DNA of 10,102 bases, from the NCBI GenBank assembly GCA_004151065.3, contig NWUY0300001470.1, positions 132,707 to 142,808 of the forward strand, written 5' to 3'. Positions 1-7,728 of this stretch are shown piece after piece. This DNA is from Larix sibirica. Taxonomy: Eukaryota; Streptophyta; Pinopsida; Pinales; Pinaceae. A model generated the notes under the pieces. It did no database searches and was not told the DNA's origin. It saw only the letters and a program-made list of their open reading frames with translations. The position numbers were made by a program, and so were the translations under genes. Each line of letters opens with the position of its first letter. Positions within the stretch are counted from its first letter, which is position 1.

Positions 1-95
1 AATTCTGCGTCGCCTCCGAAGAGCTTGGCCAAAGATTCCACCTCTGGCCGCCTGTAATCCAACAACCTGTGATAAAAATAACACAAAAACCACAT
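1..95 (-). CDS. TRM11: TRM11-like tRNA (guanine-N2)-methyltransferase, first exon, 5' end only
   Basis: The minus strand opens at ATG 95-93 and encodes 31 codons plus two bases before leaving the window. The peptide contains HRLLDYRRPEVESLAKLFGG. It matches the remembered N-terminus of plant TRM11 proteins, which begin MW-LC-FxHRLLDYRxPEVxSL, and fits the animal homologue, where a similar 'FRLPEIKSLL-LFGG' block opens the protein. TRM11 is the catalytic subunit that, with TRM112, makes N2-methylguanosine at position 10 of cytosolic tRNAs. Its THUMP and methyltransferase domains would lie beyond the left edge. The start is chosen because the homology begins exactly there; A is at -3, but no in-frame stop was found in the 85 bases upstream that I checked. 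No stop or frameshift is seen within the fragment. It is too short for ordinary ORF calling. It could be a detached gene fragment instead; the continuation to the left decides. Confidence 0.75.
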   Translation of the reverse strand, partial: MWFLCYFYHRLLDYRRPEVESLAKLFGGDAE

Positions 96-330
96 CTTCT
101 TGTCAAGCCCTCTTCTTCTTTCTTCAAACTGCAAGTCTAGGTGAGTTCGAGTTCGACTGTCGGAAGATAGATAGAAATAACGAGTTCAAATTCGTTTCTG
201 CTCTCCGCTGTGGTTTGGATGGTTAGCTATGCCACTTTAAAAAAATTCAAATGCCCTTTTTCCCTCAATGGTGTCTAGGAGACAATGATATTTAGGGACA
301 TACCAAGATTATAGATTCATTTTCCTCGTC
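96..330 (-). promoter_or_regulatory. Presumed 5' leader and proximal promoter of the TRM11-like gene
   Basis: This lies immediately upstream of the TRM11-like start. Read on the minus strand, the 85 bases nearest the ATG are purine-rich (AAG/GAA runs), as plant leaders often are. A weak TATA-like string (TCTATAATC on the minus strand) lies near 310-318, about 215 bases before the ATG. No clear initiator or splice site in the leader could be fixed. Assignment rests on position. Confidence 0.3.
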
Positions 331-510
331 AAAATTTTGTTGTGATTGCTTAAGTTAATATGAGTTTAGGGTCGTAAGTTGGATAGTTTTTAATGGAAGT
401 GATTTTCTATATCTAGTTTTATTTTTTTGTTGTAATTATTTAAGTTAATATGAGTTTAGGGCCGTAAGTTGGATAGTTTTTAATAGAAGTGATTTTCTAT
501 ATCCAGTTTT
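331..510. repeat. 90-bp unit in two tandem copies
   Basis: Unit 1 is 331-420 and unit 2 is 421-510, with a period of exactly 90 bases. By eye they differ at 9 of 90 positions: six transitions, and three A/T changes clustered in the first few bases. Both contain TAAGTTAATATGAGTTTAGG and TTGGATAGTTTTTAAT. The copies are AT-rich and have no open frame. They lie about 235 bp upstream of the TRM11-like start, so they could touch its promoter, but nothing in the sequence shows a function. Confidence 0.92.
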
Positions 511-799
511 AATTTTAGAAATAAAGAGAATAATTTTTTTTTTAATTAGAATTAAGATGGCTATTCATTTTACTCACCAAATTTATTTAGTTTGAATTAT
601 CCAAATAAAGAGAAGTGTTTGAAAAAAGAAAAAAAAATAGGATTAAGATGGCTTAATTTTAATATTATTTTATTTGTCCTTTATGTCATTGGTTTTTATG
701 TGCTTATTATTAAGTCCTTACACCCACAAAAATGTTTGTTTGTCCATTTATATTATTTTCTTCTCTTCAATTCATTTAAGGGCTTTTCCTAGTCTCATT
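511..799. other. AT-rich intergenic stretch without recognisable gene
   Basis: Long A and T runs dominate. A 66-codon open frame at 592-792 is low-complexity (Ile/Leu/Phe/Lys rich) with no recognisable motif, and I treat it as chance. The 12-mer ATTAAGATGGCT occurs twice (551-562 and 642-653). Nothing else is supported. Confidence 0.6.
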
Positions 800-919
800 G
801 GAACACCTTGAGGTAGTGGTGGATCATGTGGTTGCACCCACAAAGATTATATTACATAGTCTCGTGACTGGTGCACATATAAGTGGATCAAATCCCACTC
901 CCATGTCCTTCAAATTTTA

Positions 920-1420
920 ATGAGATTAATCTCTATTGAGTGTAGATCAACATTTCGAGAAGGTCTGGGAGATCCTTCGGGCCAGGCTTTTTACTCTAAT
1001 ATGGATAAGTGTTATGGGCAAGAATATCAAATTTTTGTGAGGAATATTAAGGGAAAATCCATTTCAAATCACATCGTTCTCCTCAAGCAGAAACTTCGAG
1101 ACAATTTGGGGATCCTTTTGGATCCATAACAATTACTTTATGTGGGTAAGTAATTGGAGGATGTACTCACTACATTTGATTACAACATTTATAAGAACTC
1201 TACCATATATTTGGTCTTGCAATTATATGGGGGGGCAGTGGGCTATGGGTTACCTTCTTCCTCTATTCCAGTTTCTTGTGAGGATGCAAATGGATCCAAG
1301 ACATCTCTTTCATTAGCGCAAATGCCATTTCTACCAAATCCATATATTATTGAGAAATTGGACGAGGTGCTAACTTTGGAGGTCAAGAATTCAAAGGTAA
1401 ATGAGCTTTTTCTTAACACT
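920..1420 (+). pseudogene. N-terminal part of LINE ORF1: ubiquitin-like domain plus linker
   Basis: One reading frame runs from ATG 920 to about 1420, interrupted only by TAA at 1127-1129 and TAA at 1151-1153. Residues before the ubiquitin-like domain (920-1024) are unrecognised. The domain occupies 1025-1234. After its Gly-Gly comes a linker containing GYGLPSSSIPVS and FLPNPYIIEKLDEV, which leads into DUF4283; this kind of Pro/Ser-rich linker is what I expect ahead of DUF4283 in LINE ORF1. The frame is lost near 1421, where the DUF4283 reading continues in another frame. The nonsense codons and frameshifts make this a dead copy. Confidence 0.65.
1025..1234 (+). other. Ubiquitin-like domain within the LINE ORF1 remnant
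   Basis: Aligned by hand to ubiquitin, 1025-1234 is 70 codons against 76, explained by one in-phase gap of six codons (ubiquitin residues 15-20) at 1066/1067. About 34 of 70 positions are identical. Landmarks seen are QIFV (2-5), GK at 10-11, Lys27 and Lys29, GI at 35-36, GK at 47-48, LED at 50-52, DYNI at 58-61, Lys63, ST at 65-66, LVL at 69-71 and the terminal GG at 75-76. The two stops fall exactly at Gln41 and Gln49, as expected if CAA became TAA. Residue 1 is Tyr instead of Met, so in this copy the domain is internal to a longer protein. The Ile44 patch is conservatively changed (Leu44, Val70 kept). A processed ubiquitin pseudogene is the alternative, but the DUF4283 continuation in frame argues against it. 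Confidence 0.8.
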
Positions 1421-1421
1421 T

Positions 1422-1909
1422 AAATATGAAGCAGTCATATGTAGATTTAATTGTTTTTTGCCACAATCAAAAGATATACACTTGTGGATATATTCTAACT
1501 AGACCAAAAATTGTGAGATCCTTTTGTGCTCTAAAGGTTTCTTTGTAGTGTGGTTCTATCCCAAGGAGGATTACAATAAAATATTTGATGAGGGAACTTC
1601 GTTTGGGGAACAGCAAGGCTCTTTATTACTCCATGGTTTATGGAGTCTGATCCCACTTATTACTCCCAAATATAAGGGAAGAGACATAAATGTATTTTCC
1701 AAAAGGAAAGAGACATGTAGTCTTATTACCCCATAGTGTCAATAAGGGTGCGGCTCCCAAATATGTCTCTTCCCTTTTGGTATCACAGAGTGTTACAAGA
1801 TATTGGCAATACTTTGGGTAGATTTTTAAAGTATGACGGTGAGAAGACCCGACAAGGTTTGTTTACATATGCTCATATTTGTGTAGAGATTGACCTTAAT
1901 GAAGGTCTT
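1422..1909 (+). pseudogene. DUF4283 domain of plant LINE ORF1, broken
   Basis: The domain is followed through two frame changes. Positions 1422-1594 give VICRFNCF, a Trp-rich segment and CSKGFFVVWFYPKEDYNKIF. Positions 1595-1672 give WGTARLFITPWFMESDP, and 1739-1909 give VRLPNMSLPFWYHRVL, IGNTLGRFLK and FTYAHICVEIDLNEGL. These are the hallmark blocks of DUF4283 (VRLPxLPxxFW, IGxxLGRxLKxD, ARICVEIDL). TAG at 1500-1502 sits where the family has Trp (IYSN-W-TKNCEI), fitting TGG to TAG. Around 1673-1738 the normal joint between the WF-FDP block and VRLPN is lengthened by roughly 20 codons containing two stops and local repeats, which looks like a later insertion or duplication. The ancestral protein would bind nucleic acid in the LINE ribonucleoprotein. 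Confidence 0.75.
1674..1780. repeat. Local direct and inverted repeat inside the DUF4283 remnant
   Basis: Arm CCAAAAGGAAAGAGACAT (1699-1716) is complementary to ATGTCTCTTCCCTTTTGG (1763-1780) at 17 of 18 positions, with a 46-base loop. A further copy AAGGGAAGAGACAT (1674-1687) is an exact 14-base complement of 1763-1776 and a near direct repeat of the 1699 arm. The right arm is normal DUF4283 coding sequence (the block read as SLPFW), so the left arms look like locally copied, inverted template. Confidence 0.8.
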
Positions 1910-2657
1910 TGTTGTCCCTAGGGTTGTACCCCTCTATCTAATGATTATTTTCTCTTCTTAGAGCATGGATATCTCAAGTATGAACAGTCGATATTCTGAA
2001 AAGGGTTACAAGGTGAAGGAGGGTTGTGTAGGATGCACCACTCCTGTGCCACTTTAGGTCATTGAGCTAGTCCTCGGACCAAGGGAGGGTACCCTAACTT
2101 GGAGGTAGTACTTCCTAGTTTGTCACCCTAGGTACCTATAGATTTGCTTGTAAACTTTGACTGGATTCACAGCCAAGATCTGTGGTGCATAAATTTGAGC
2201 TTAGCTGCTAAAAGTAACATTTAGCGTTATTTTAAAGAGGGAGGCACAAACACATTTTCAAGCAAACACAACTCAGATGAAGAACGCAGGGGCACCTAGG
2301 CACCTTAATCATGACCTATTTCTATGAAAAGAAGATGCAATATCCAAAATACATTCAATGGAAAAGCATTGATTGGATTTCCATTAAATTGCATTCAAGA
2401 TACACAGAAAATCAAGTAGACACGGTAATGTAGATCTACTTATTCATGCAACAAAATAAAGACATGTCAACCATTAAAGAGAACATTATATAACATATAT
2501 GAGTCACTATTTCCTTGAATGTCAATAACAAACTGCCTTAGTCTTGGTTTCATATTAATTTCCTTCTCATTTTATTTGATTACAATAAGAAATACATCAA
2601 GGGGGGTCCAATGATCTCTTCCCTAAGCCTATTGTCTTTCTTTAGATAGAATATGTT
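1910..2657. other. Non-coding interval between the LINE remnant and the minus-strand pseudogene
   Basis: Both strands are closed by frequent stops, and I recognise no gene. The interval is less AT-rich at 1910-2200 than beyond. It should contain the lost LINE knuckle or the trailer of the minus-strand pseudogene, but no poly-A signal, terminal repeat or target-site duplication could be fixed. A plus-strand CATLGH string at 2045-2062, in the LINE frame, was considered as a CCHC remnant and not accepted. Confidence 0.5.
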
Positions 2658-5561
2658 CTATGATTTCATTACAAGGAAGAAAAAGAGAAGAAGATAAAAT
2701 GAAAGGGCCAATGTTTCAAATCCTTGTACAACTTCCTCATAATGTTTAACAACCTCTCATATGTAAAATGAATGAACCTTGCCCTGCCCTAAATCTACTA
2801 CTGCATTCTAAAGCTTGTTATTTTCATTCTCTAAACTCTTCACCCTATAGTTCAGAAACCATTTCTTAATATGTGGGGTCTCTGACTTTTTTTGATATTA
2901 TGCCATTGTAGAAATAGCATGAATGTACTTTGTATACATGATGCCAGTCGTTCCTAGTGCCATTGATACCTCATCTCCTGCGGGCATATTGGTAGTATCT
3001 AGCGTCACTTGGATAGTCCTCATTCGTCAGGTTGTAGGTCCTTGTATTTTTTATGCACTAGGGGATCCAACTTGGTGATCACAAATTGTTGGGTTATTGG
3101 ATCATATTGAGATAGCATCCTCGGCCTCACCTCTAACTCTAGGATTCCCACATCTTGCAACCCTTTATGAGTTTCTGCTCTCCTTTCATGTTCTCTTTTT
3201 ATGATCTCCAAAGGATCTATGATATTAACTGGTTGGAGAACCTTTTCCCAAAGGGTCTATTGTGTTATTTTTGGGGCTGAGGTTGATAACAACACGCTAG
3301 AAGTACCTTTTGAAGCCACAACAGATTAGTTCTTATTAGTATTAAAAGGAGGGGGAAAGGGATCATGGTACTTTTCACCTTCTTCTTTTTTTTTGCTCCC
3401 CATATTGTTCCAATAATTGTAGGAGACCTAGTATAAGTGTAGTGTCTTCTTGATGTCCATTTCTACCTGTTCAACATCTATAGTATCTAGTTGAGCCTTC
3501 TTATTTTATGGTTCATATGGAGCTATTTCATCTGATTTCCTTTTCTCGGATTCTAAAAACTCATTGACCACTTTAAACAGAGACATGTTGAGCTCTTTAT
3601 TCTCTCGTTGTAGTATTTCCTCTACATTAGGGGATTTAATTTCTGATAGCTTTTATGTTGTCATTGTTTCAACTTGGTCTTCTTCCCTTACTAGAGATTA
3701 AATGGAAATAACAATTGGGGATAGAGGTGAGGCACCCTATTTGTTTGTATAAGTAGGAATGGGATCATTTATCACTTCTTTAATCAATGGTGCTACCTCT
3801 GATTTGCATTGTCCTACAATCACATAGTCTAGCTCTTTGGTGGATTTTCTTTGTTAAAAAATAGGAGGAAAATCAGGAGTAGGGGACCCTAATTTTACAA
3901 GCTCTTCTTGGATTGTTCCAAGGGAATCTGCTAAAATTTCTCCTGCATCCCCTTGCTCTTTCCTATTGGTGCATTAACATCAACCCCCAACCCTAAATTG
4001 TAAGGTCTCTTCTCAAGGTGAATGGGTTGAGTACTACCTTGGCCTTCTTTCCTCGGTCCTTGTTCAATATTGAAACCCATGGCTTGCATTATAGGGAGTT
4101 CATTTTGTAAAGGCATCACATCCTTGGGAGGAGGAATAATGCACATCTCAGGGGTTTTTTTTCCACCCTCCTCACCACCATGTTTGATCTCTGACACCTA
4201 TGTCACCTCCCCTGTCCCTTCTTGAGGTATCTGGCCCATTATTTATGTGTCATCGTCACCATCCTCATGGTGGTCATCATAGATCTTATTAAACTCTATG
4301 TCTTCGGGGATGTTGAGATATGGGGCATCCTCTTTCCCAAGGAATTCCCTCATCCTCCACCATGCCCCTCTCTTTTGTTTATTGAAACCATGTTGGAATA
4401 ACTCATTGTATCTTTTTTAGTGGAAGCCTGAAAATCGATATCCTCTTTTGTTACTATAGCACCCTTTGGCCTGTACAAAGTATAATATAATGGAGCATTT
4501 GAGGGCTTGGGGGTTGGAGAAGGAAACACCTCACTAAATGATTCGATTGGATTTTCTTCTCCTATAATCATTTTATCAACCTCTTCAAAAGTGTCGTTGT
4601 TATATAATTTCTCAACGTCAAGCCTAAACTCATGGTCTTGTGGATTTGGAAGCTTTGGTCCCTTCTCTCAACCTATCAACAGATGAGGATCATATCTCTA
4701 GGGTTGATCCAAGGGCAAGTCCAAAACTTTTAGTATCTCCATCACCTCCTTTAAACCTCTCTTGTCATTCATTGTGTACCCTCCCTTGGCTATGGGGAAG
4801 GTTGTCCTACCTTTCTTCCTTGATTTAAAAAAAATTAAGCTATCTGCCTCCATCATCTGTCTGGTATATTCAAGCACAAAAATCCTAGGGGTGAGCAATA
4901 GAGACAACCAATGAGGTGCATGCTATGTTCCATATAACCTAATTACAATGTAATTAGGTCCCAAAAACCAGTCCACCCTTTTAGTTGCCTATGCTAACTA
5001 TAAATAACACCTGATTTCTTTGGGCATCCTCTCAGGTATCCTCCCCGTTATCAACACAAAGGCCCTATGCATGAAATATTATACAAATGGGAACTAGGAG
5101 GCCTCCTTTTCCCCTTTCTTCTCCCATGGGATCCAATAAAAGACTTTGTTTAGAACGCCTTCCATATCCTTTTGGAGGTCCAACACCTCAAATTGTTGAG
5201 ATTGATAAAAGATTAAAAGGTATACAATGTAGGAGGGATAATTGAAAATCCCTGTGGATATAAATTTTTCCAACTGGGACCTCATCCCAGTGGATACAAC
5301 TTCAACAAAATTAAACTGAGGAGCATAGCAAGAGTTATACATGTCAACAAGGGATAGCATCCCTTCGTCAATTTCTTCATCTGACTCTCGACCTAAAATA
5401 AGTGTGAAGGCAATGAACATCTCTCGTGCCCAAGCCAAGAAACCCTTAAACCTCTAGGGGCATTTGTGGGACTTCTTCACCCTGATTATACTTAAGACGA
5501 CAAAAAACCTTGGCTCATGTAACCAAGTTCATTCTATGGTATTTTGTTGCTTAAGCATCAT
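2658..5561 (-). pseudogene. Long decayed gene of unknown, probably element-borne, family
   Basis: Read on the minus strand from ATG-ATG at 5561, a coding-like text continues for about 970 codons. Frame segments are 5561-4350, about 4345-3905, about 3903-3020 and about 3018-2658. Within them I count 23 stops (12 TAG, 8 TAA, 3 TGA). Segment 1 is globular, with blocks such as RFKGFLAWAREMFIAFTLIL, HAPHWLSLLLTPRIFVLEY and KGGYTMNDKRGLKEVMEIL. The middle is acidic and Pro-rich (YDDHHEDGDDDT, EMCIIPPPKDVMP). The last third looks like coiled coil (VEEILQRENKELNMSLFKVV, YRVKSLENENNKL). No RT, integrase, protease, transposase DDE or zinc-knuckle motif is visible. The layout recalls a gag-like or accessory protein of a large plant element, which is inference only. 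It is divergent from the coiled-coil pseudogene starting at 5796. The N-terminus is uncertain, since stops lie just upstream in the same frame. Confidence 0.6.
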
Positions 5562-5795
5562 GAGAGAGAAGGTCGTTCCGAGGGTTGGTATTCAGCATGT
5601 GGGAAATGGATGGTCCAGTTATGTGAAATAAAGTAGACTAGTTGTTAGCAGTAGTAACAACGAGTGTAGCAAGATTAAATTTTCATGCACATAGTTGGAC
5701 AATTTTAGGGAACAAAAACGTACTAGGGACTAAGTGTTGGGCTAGACCTAAGGACCGGAGCTTGCATGGGGATTTTCCTCACATGAAGTTGCCAT
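5562..5795. other. Short divergent spacer between two pseudogenes
   Basis: The 234 bp separate the inferred start of the minus-strand pseudogene (5561) and that of the plus-strand one (5796). It has stops in both inferred upstream frames and a balanced base composition compared with the AT-rich surroundings. No TATA box, terminal repeat or primer-binding site stands out. It could be a bidirectional promoter of one element or the joint between two fragments. Confidence 0.35.
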
Positions 5796-7289
5796 ATGCG
5801 GTACAGTGAGTTGACTGGGGGTGTTTTTGGTGGTCTTAGGAGTGGCTATTGTGGCCCATTTGTTAATGAAGGAGAGGCCCCGAGATGAGGAGACATCACT
5901 GACTCCGGATGTAGCTTGAGAAGAGGAGCTTCTAGAGATGGATTTTATTTTTCACAAGGTTCTGCTAAGACCAAGTCTCTATTGATTGAAAAGGATAAGA
6001 GGATCAAAGAGCTAGAAAATTCTCAAATCACTTAAGCCCTCCTAGTTATTGAACAAATGCTTGAAGAACAACAGAAGGTCACTAAATAGATTAGTTTCTT
6101 AAGAAGAGAAAATGCATCATTAATATTTTAAAAGGGAGTGGCTGAGGAAAGAAAAAAAGAGCTAGAAGAAGAAGAAGAGAGGAACACCAAATATTTGAGT
6201 ACCAGGATAGATAAGGCTACTATCATAATTGATTCTTTGAAAATAAAGCTTGTTGGTGTAAGAGGGAAATGGAATCCACCCCTTTATACTAGTTAATCAA
6301 CAATTCAAACATAAACAATATCTACCCTGGAGCAGAGAGTTGAGCAGTTAGAACGAGGAAGAACGGAATGGCAAGATAAAGTTGTTGATAACATGAAAAG
6401 AGCAGTTGAAATGGAGGAACTAGCTGATAAAATAAAGGATGAGCTTCATGCTCAAAAATAAAATAAAAGAACTCAACAACTTTGAGAAGAAAGTGCATAA
6501 GTTGACGAAAAACAAAACCTTGCTAGAAGGGGAAATTGAGGAATGGAAAGATAGACATGAAGAAGCTTTGACAGAAGCTCATATGGTGAAGACCTTGTTC
6601 GAAGCAAATAAAATAATGTGGAATGAAATAGTTACAATTTTTTCGAATCATGGATCATTTACAATTATTTCTGGAATTTAACCTTGTTTACCAAGAGGTC
6701 AAGAAGTACCTAACAAAGAATGAAGAGTTGATTCAAAAAGGTTCCAGACTGCCAGGGTAGCAAGGATAGTGGTCAACTCTCTGACAACGCAACCAAAAGA
6801 TTACTACAAAAGGGCATAGTTAGAACTCAGACCGAGATCATATAAAAACACAACAAAAGACAAATAATAGGTTTGTATTTTGTAAGAAGGTTTGAGAAGC
6901 TAGTTCTAGTTCCAACAAGAGTTGAAACTGGGTACGACTATTGTAGAATATTTAGCTGAATGTGAATAGTTGGTGTTTGAGAAGACGACTCCAGTAGTTG
7001 TAGTTGGGTAGAGATGTAGAGTAACGAAGATTCACATTAAGTAAGTACAAAGATGGATTATAGAGGTAAAATTAAAATTGGGATTTGTAGCAAAAGGAGG
7101 TCTGGGATAGAAGAGGTCTACAACGAAACAACTTAGCACATGAAGAAATTAGTGGTTAAATTAAAAGCTATGGAGGAATCTCAAGGAATTTAAGAAACCC
7201 TTGGTCAAGGTAAAACCTTGAGGAAATTAGTGGATAAGAAAGGGACTTTGAATGAAGAAGAGGTCTTGTTGCATGTGAATTATTTGTGA
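5796..7289 (+). pseudogene. Decayed coiled-coil protein gene, family unknown
   Basis: From ATG 5796 one frame runs to about 6459, interrupted by seven stops (TGA once, TAG once, TAA five times). The first 55 or so codons are Gly/Ser-rich (ELTGGVFGGLRSGYCGPF). From about 5967 the text is heptad-like and highly charged: KTKSLLIEKDKRIKELENS, EERKKELEEEEERNTKYL, ISTLEQRVEQLERGRTEWQD. A frameshift near 6460 leads to 6463-6681 (IKELNNFEKKVHKLTKNKTL, EIEEWKDRHEEALTEAHMV). A second near 6677 leads to LVYQEVKKYLTKNEELIQK. Weaker coding-like pieces continue to 7289 (QELKLGTTIVEYLAECE, HMKKLVVKLKAMEESQG). No catalytic motif is visible. A structural, gag-like or accessory role is possible but unproven. 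Confidence is high for 5967-6740 and low for 6750-7289. Confidence 0.55.
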
Positions 7290-7587
7290 AAAGGCTAGAG
7301 GTGTTGGAGCATGCATAAAAGCTACATCGAACCTTTTGCTGATTCTTAAAATAGTTACAAATTTACAAAGATGGGCCTTGAAGGGATTTATACCTAATCA
7401 ATTACAAGTGGACACCAAGTCTCTCCACATCTTCAATTAAAAATCTAAGCCTACTAATCTAAGCCTCAAACATGCATTACATCCAATTTCCTTTACAATT
7501 TCTAAATATATATTAATACATCTAATTGATGCTAGTTTCCCTTGTCTTCTTAGTGTTCTCCTTATCCTTCTTCAACTCTGTCTTTGC
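7290..7587. other. AT-rich stretch without gene
   Basis: No open frame of note on either strand. A TATA-like string reads GGTATAAATCCC on the minus strand at 7383-7394, but no coding start lies near it. A short direct repeat, AATCTAAGCCT twice, occurs around 7442-7467. It may be the trailer of the coiled-coil pseudogene or flanking repeat DNA. Confidence 0.45.
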
Positions 7588-7675
7588 TCTCAACCTCTAC
7601 TATTATCTTTTTTTCCATAATAACATCATTATTGTTTTCTTGTTTTCTTTAATATTCACATAGACCTTTCCCCTC
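7588..7675. repeat. Dispersed repeat, copy 1 (88 bp)
   Basis: Starts TCTCAACCTCTACT and ends CACATAGACCTTTCCCCTC. It is clearly related to 9035-9115 in the same orientation, 1.45 kb away, with a few substitutions and about 7 extra bases here. It runs directly into the C-run. No coding frame and no recognised family. Confidence 0.88.
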
Positions 7676-7728
7676 CCCCCCCCCCAAAAAAAAAAAAAAA
7701 AAAAAAAACAAAAAAAAACAAAAAAAAA
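7675..7728. repeat. C-run joined to interrupted poly-A
   Basis: Eleven C (7675-7685) are followed by 23 A (7686-7708), then A8 blocks separated by single C. It can be read as a plus-strand retroposon tail or as slippage-grown simple sequence; no target-site duplication was found. Run lengths in an assembled sequence are unreliable here. Confidence 0.85.

Larger units (their letters stand above)
800..1909 (+). mobile_element. 5' part of a decayed plant L1-type LINE (ORF1 only)
   Basis: The stretch holds a ubiquitin-like domain, a linker and a DUF4283 domain in order on the plus strand, which I read as one ancestral ORF1. DUF4283 is the usual N-terminal nucleic-acid-binding domain of plant L1-clade LINE ORF1, normally followed by a CCHC knuckle and then ORF2 with endonuclease and reverse transcriptase. 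Neither the knuckle nor ORF2 can be found downstream; recognisable protein similarity stops near 1909. The 5' boundary is uncertain: coding-like reading starts near 920 and the leader could begin around 800. No poly-A tail or target-site duplication was identified, so this is an internal fragment, lost at its 3' side by deletion or by later insertion. Confidence 0.65.

Noticed and set aside
1-6. AATTC at the first base as an EcoRI cloning end
   Set aside because: Possible, but internal GAATTC sites remain (about 1387 and 8844) and the right end has none, so nothing follows from it.
592-792. 66-codon plus-strand open frame
   Set aside because: Low-complexity AT-rich composition, no motif, and no continuation across neighbouring frames.
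1776-1791. TGGTATCACAGAG resembling a Met-tRNA primer-binding site of LTR retrotransposons
   Set aside because: It is the codons for W-Y-H-R within the DUF4283 block, one base longer than the true site, and no LTR end lies beside it.
1736-1921. Separate small gene starting at ATG 1736 or TTG-type start
   Set aside because: It is the last part of the DUF4283 domain, with its own upstream part in other frames.
2045-2062. CATLGH string as a CCHC zinc-knuckle remnant of the LINE
   Set aside because: The first cysteine pair and the last cysteine are missing, and the text around it does not read as LINE; only the frame agrees.
4640-4828. 62-codon plus-strand open frame
   Set aside because: Shadow of the minus-strand pseudogene, whose reading is continuous through this stretch.
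7383-7394. TATAAATC on the minus strand as an LTR or gene promoter
   Set aside because: No coding start within reach and no repeated copy elsewhere in the window.
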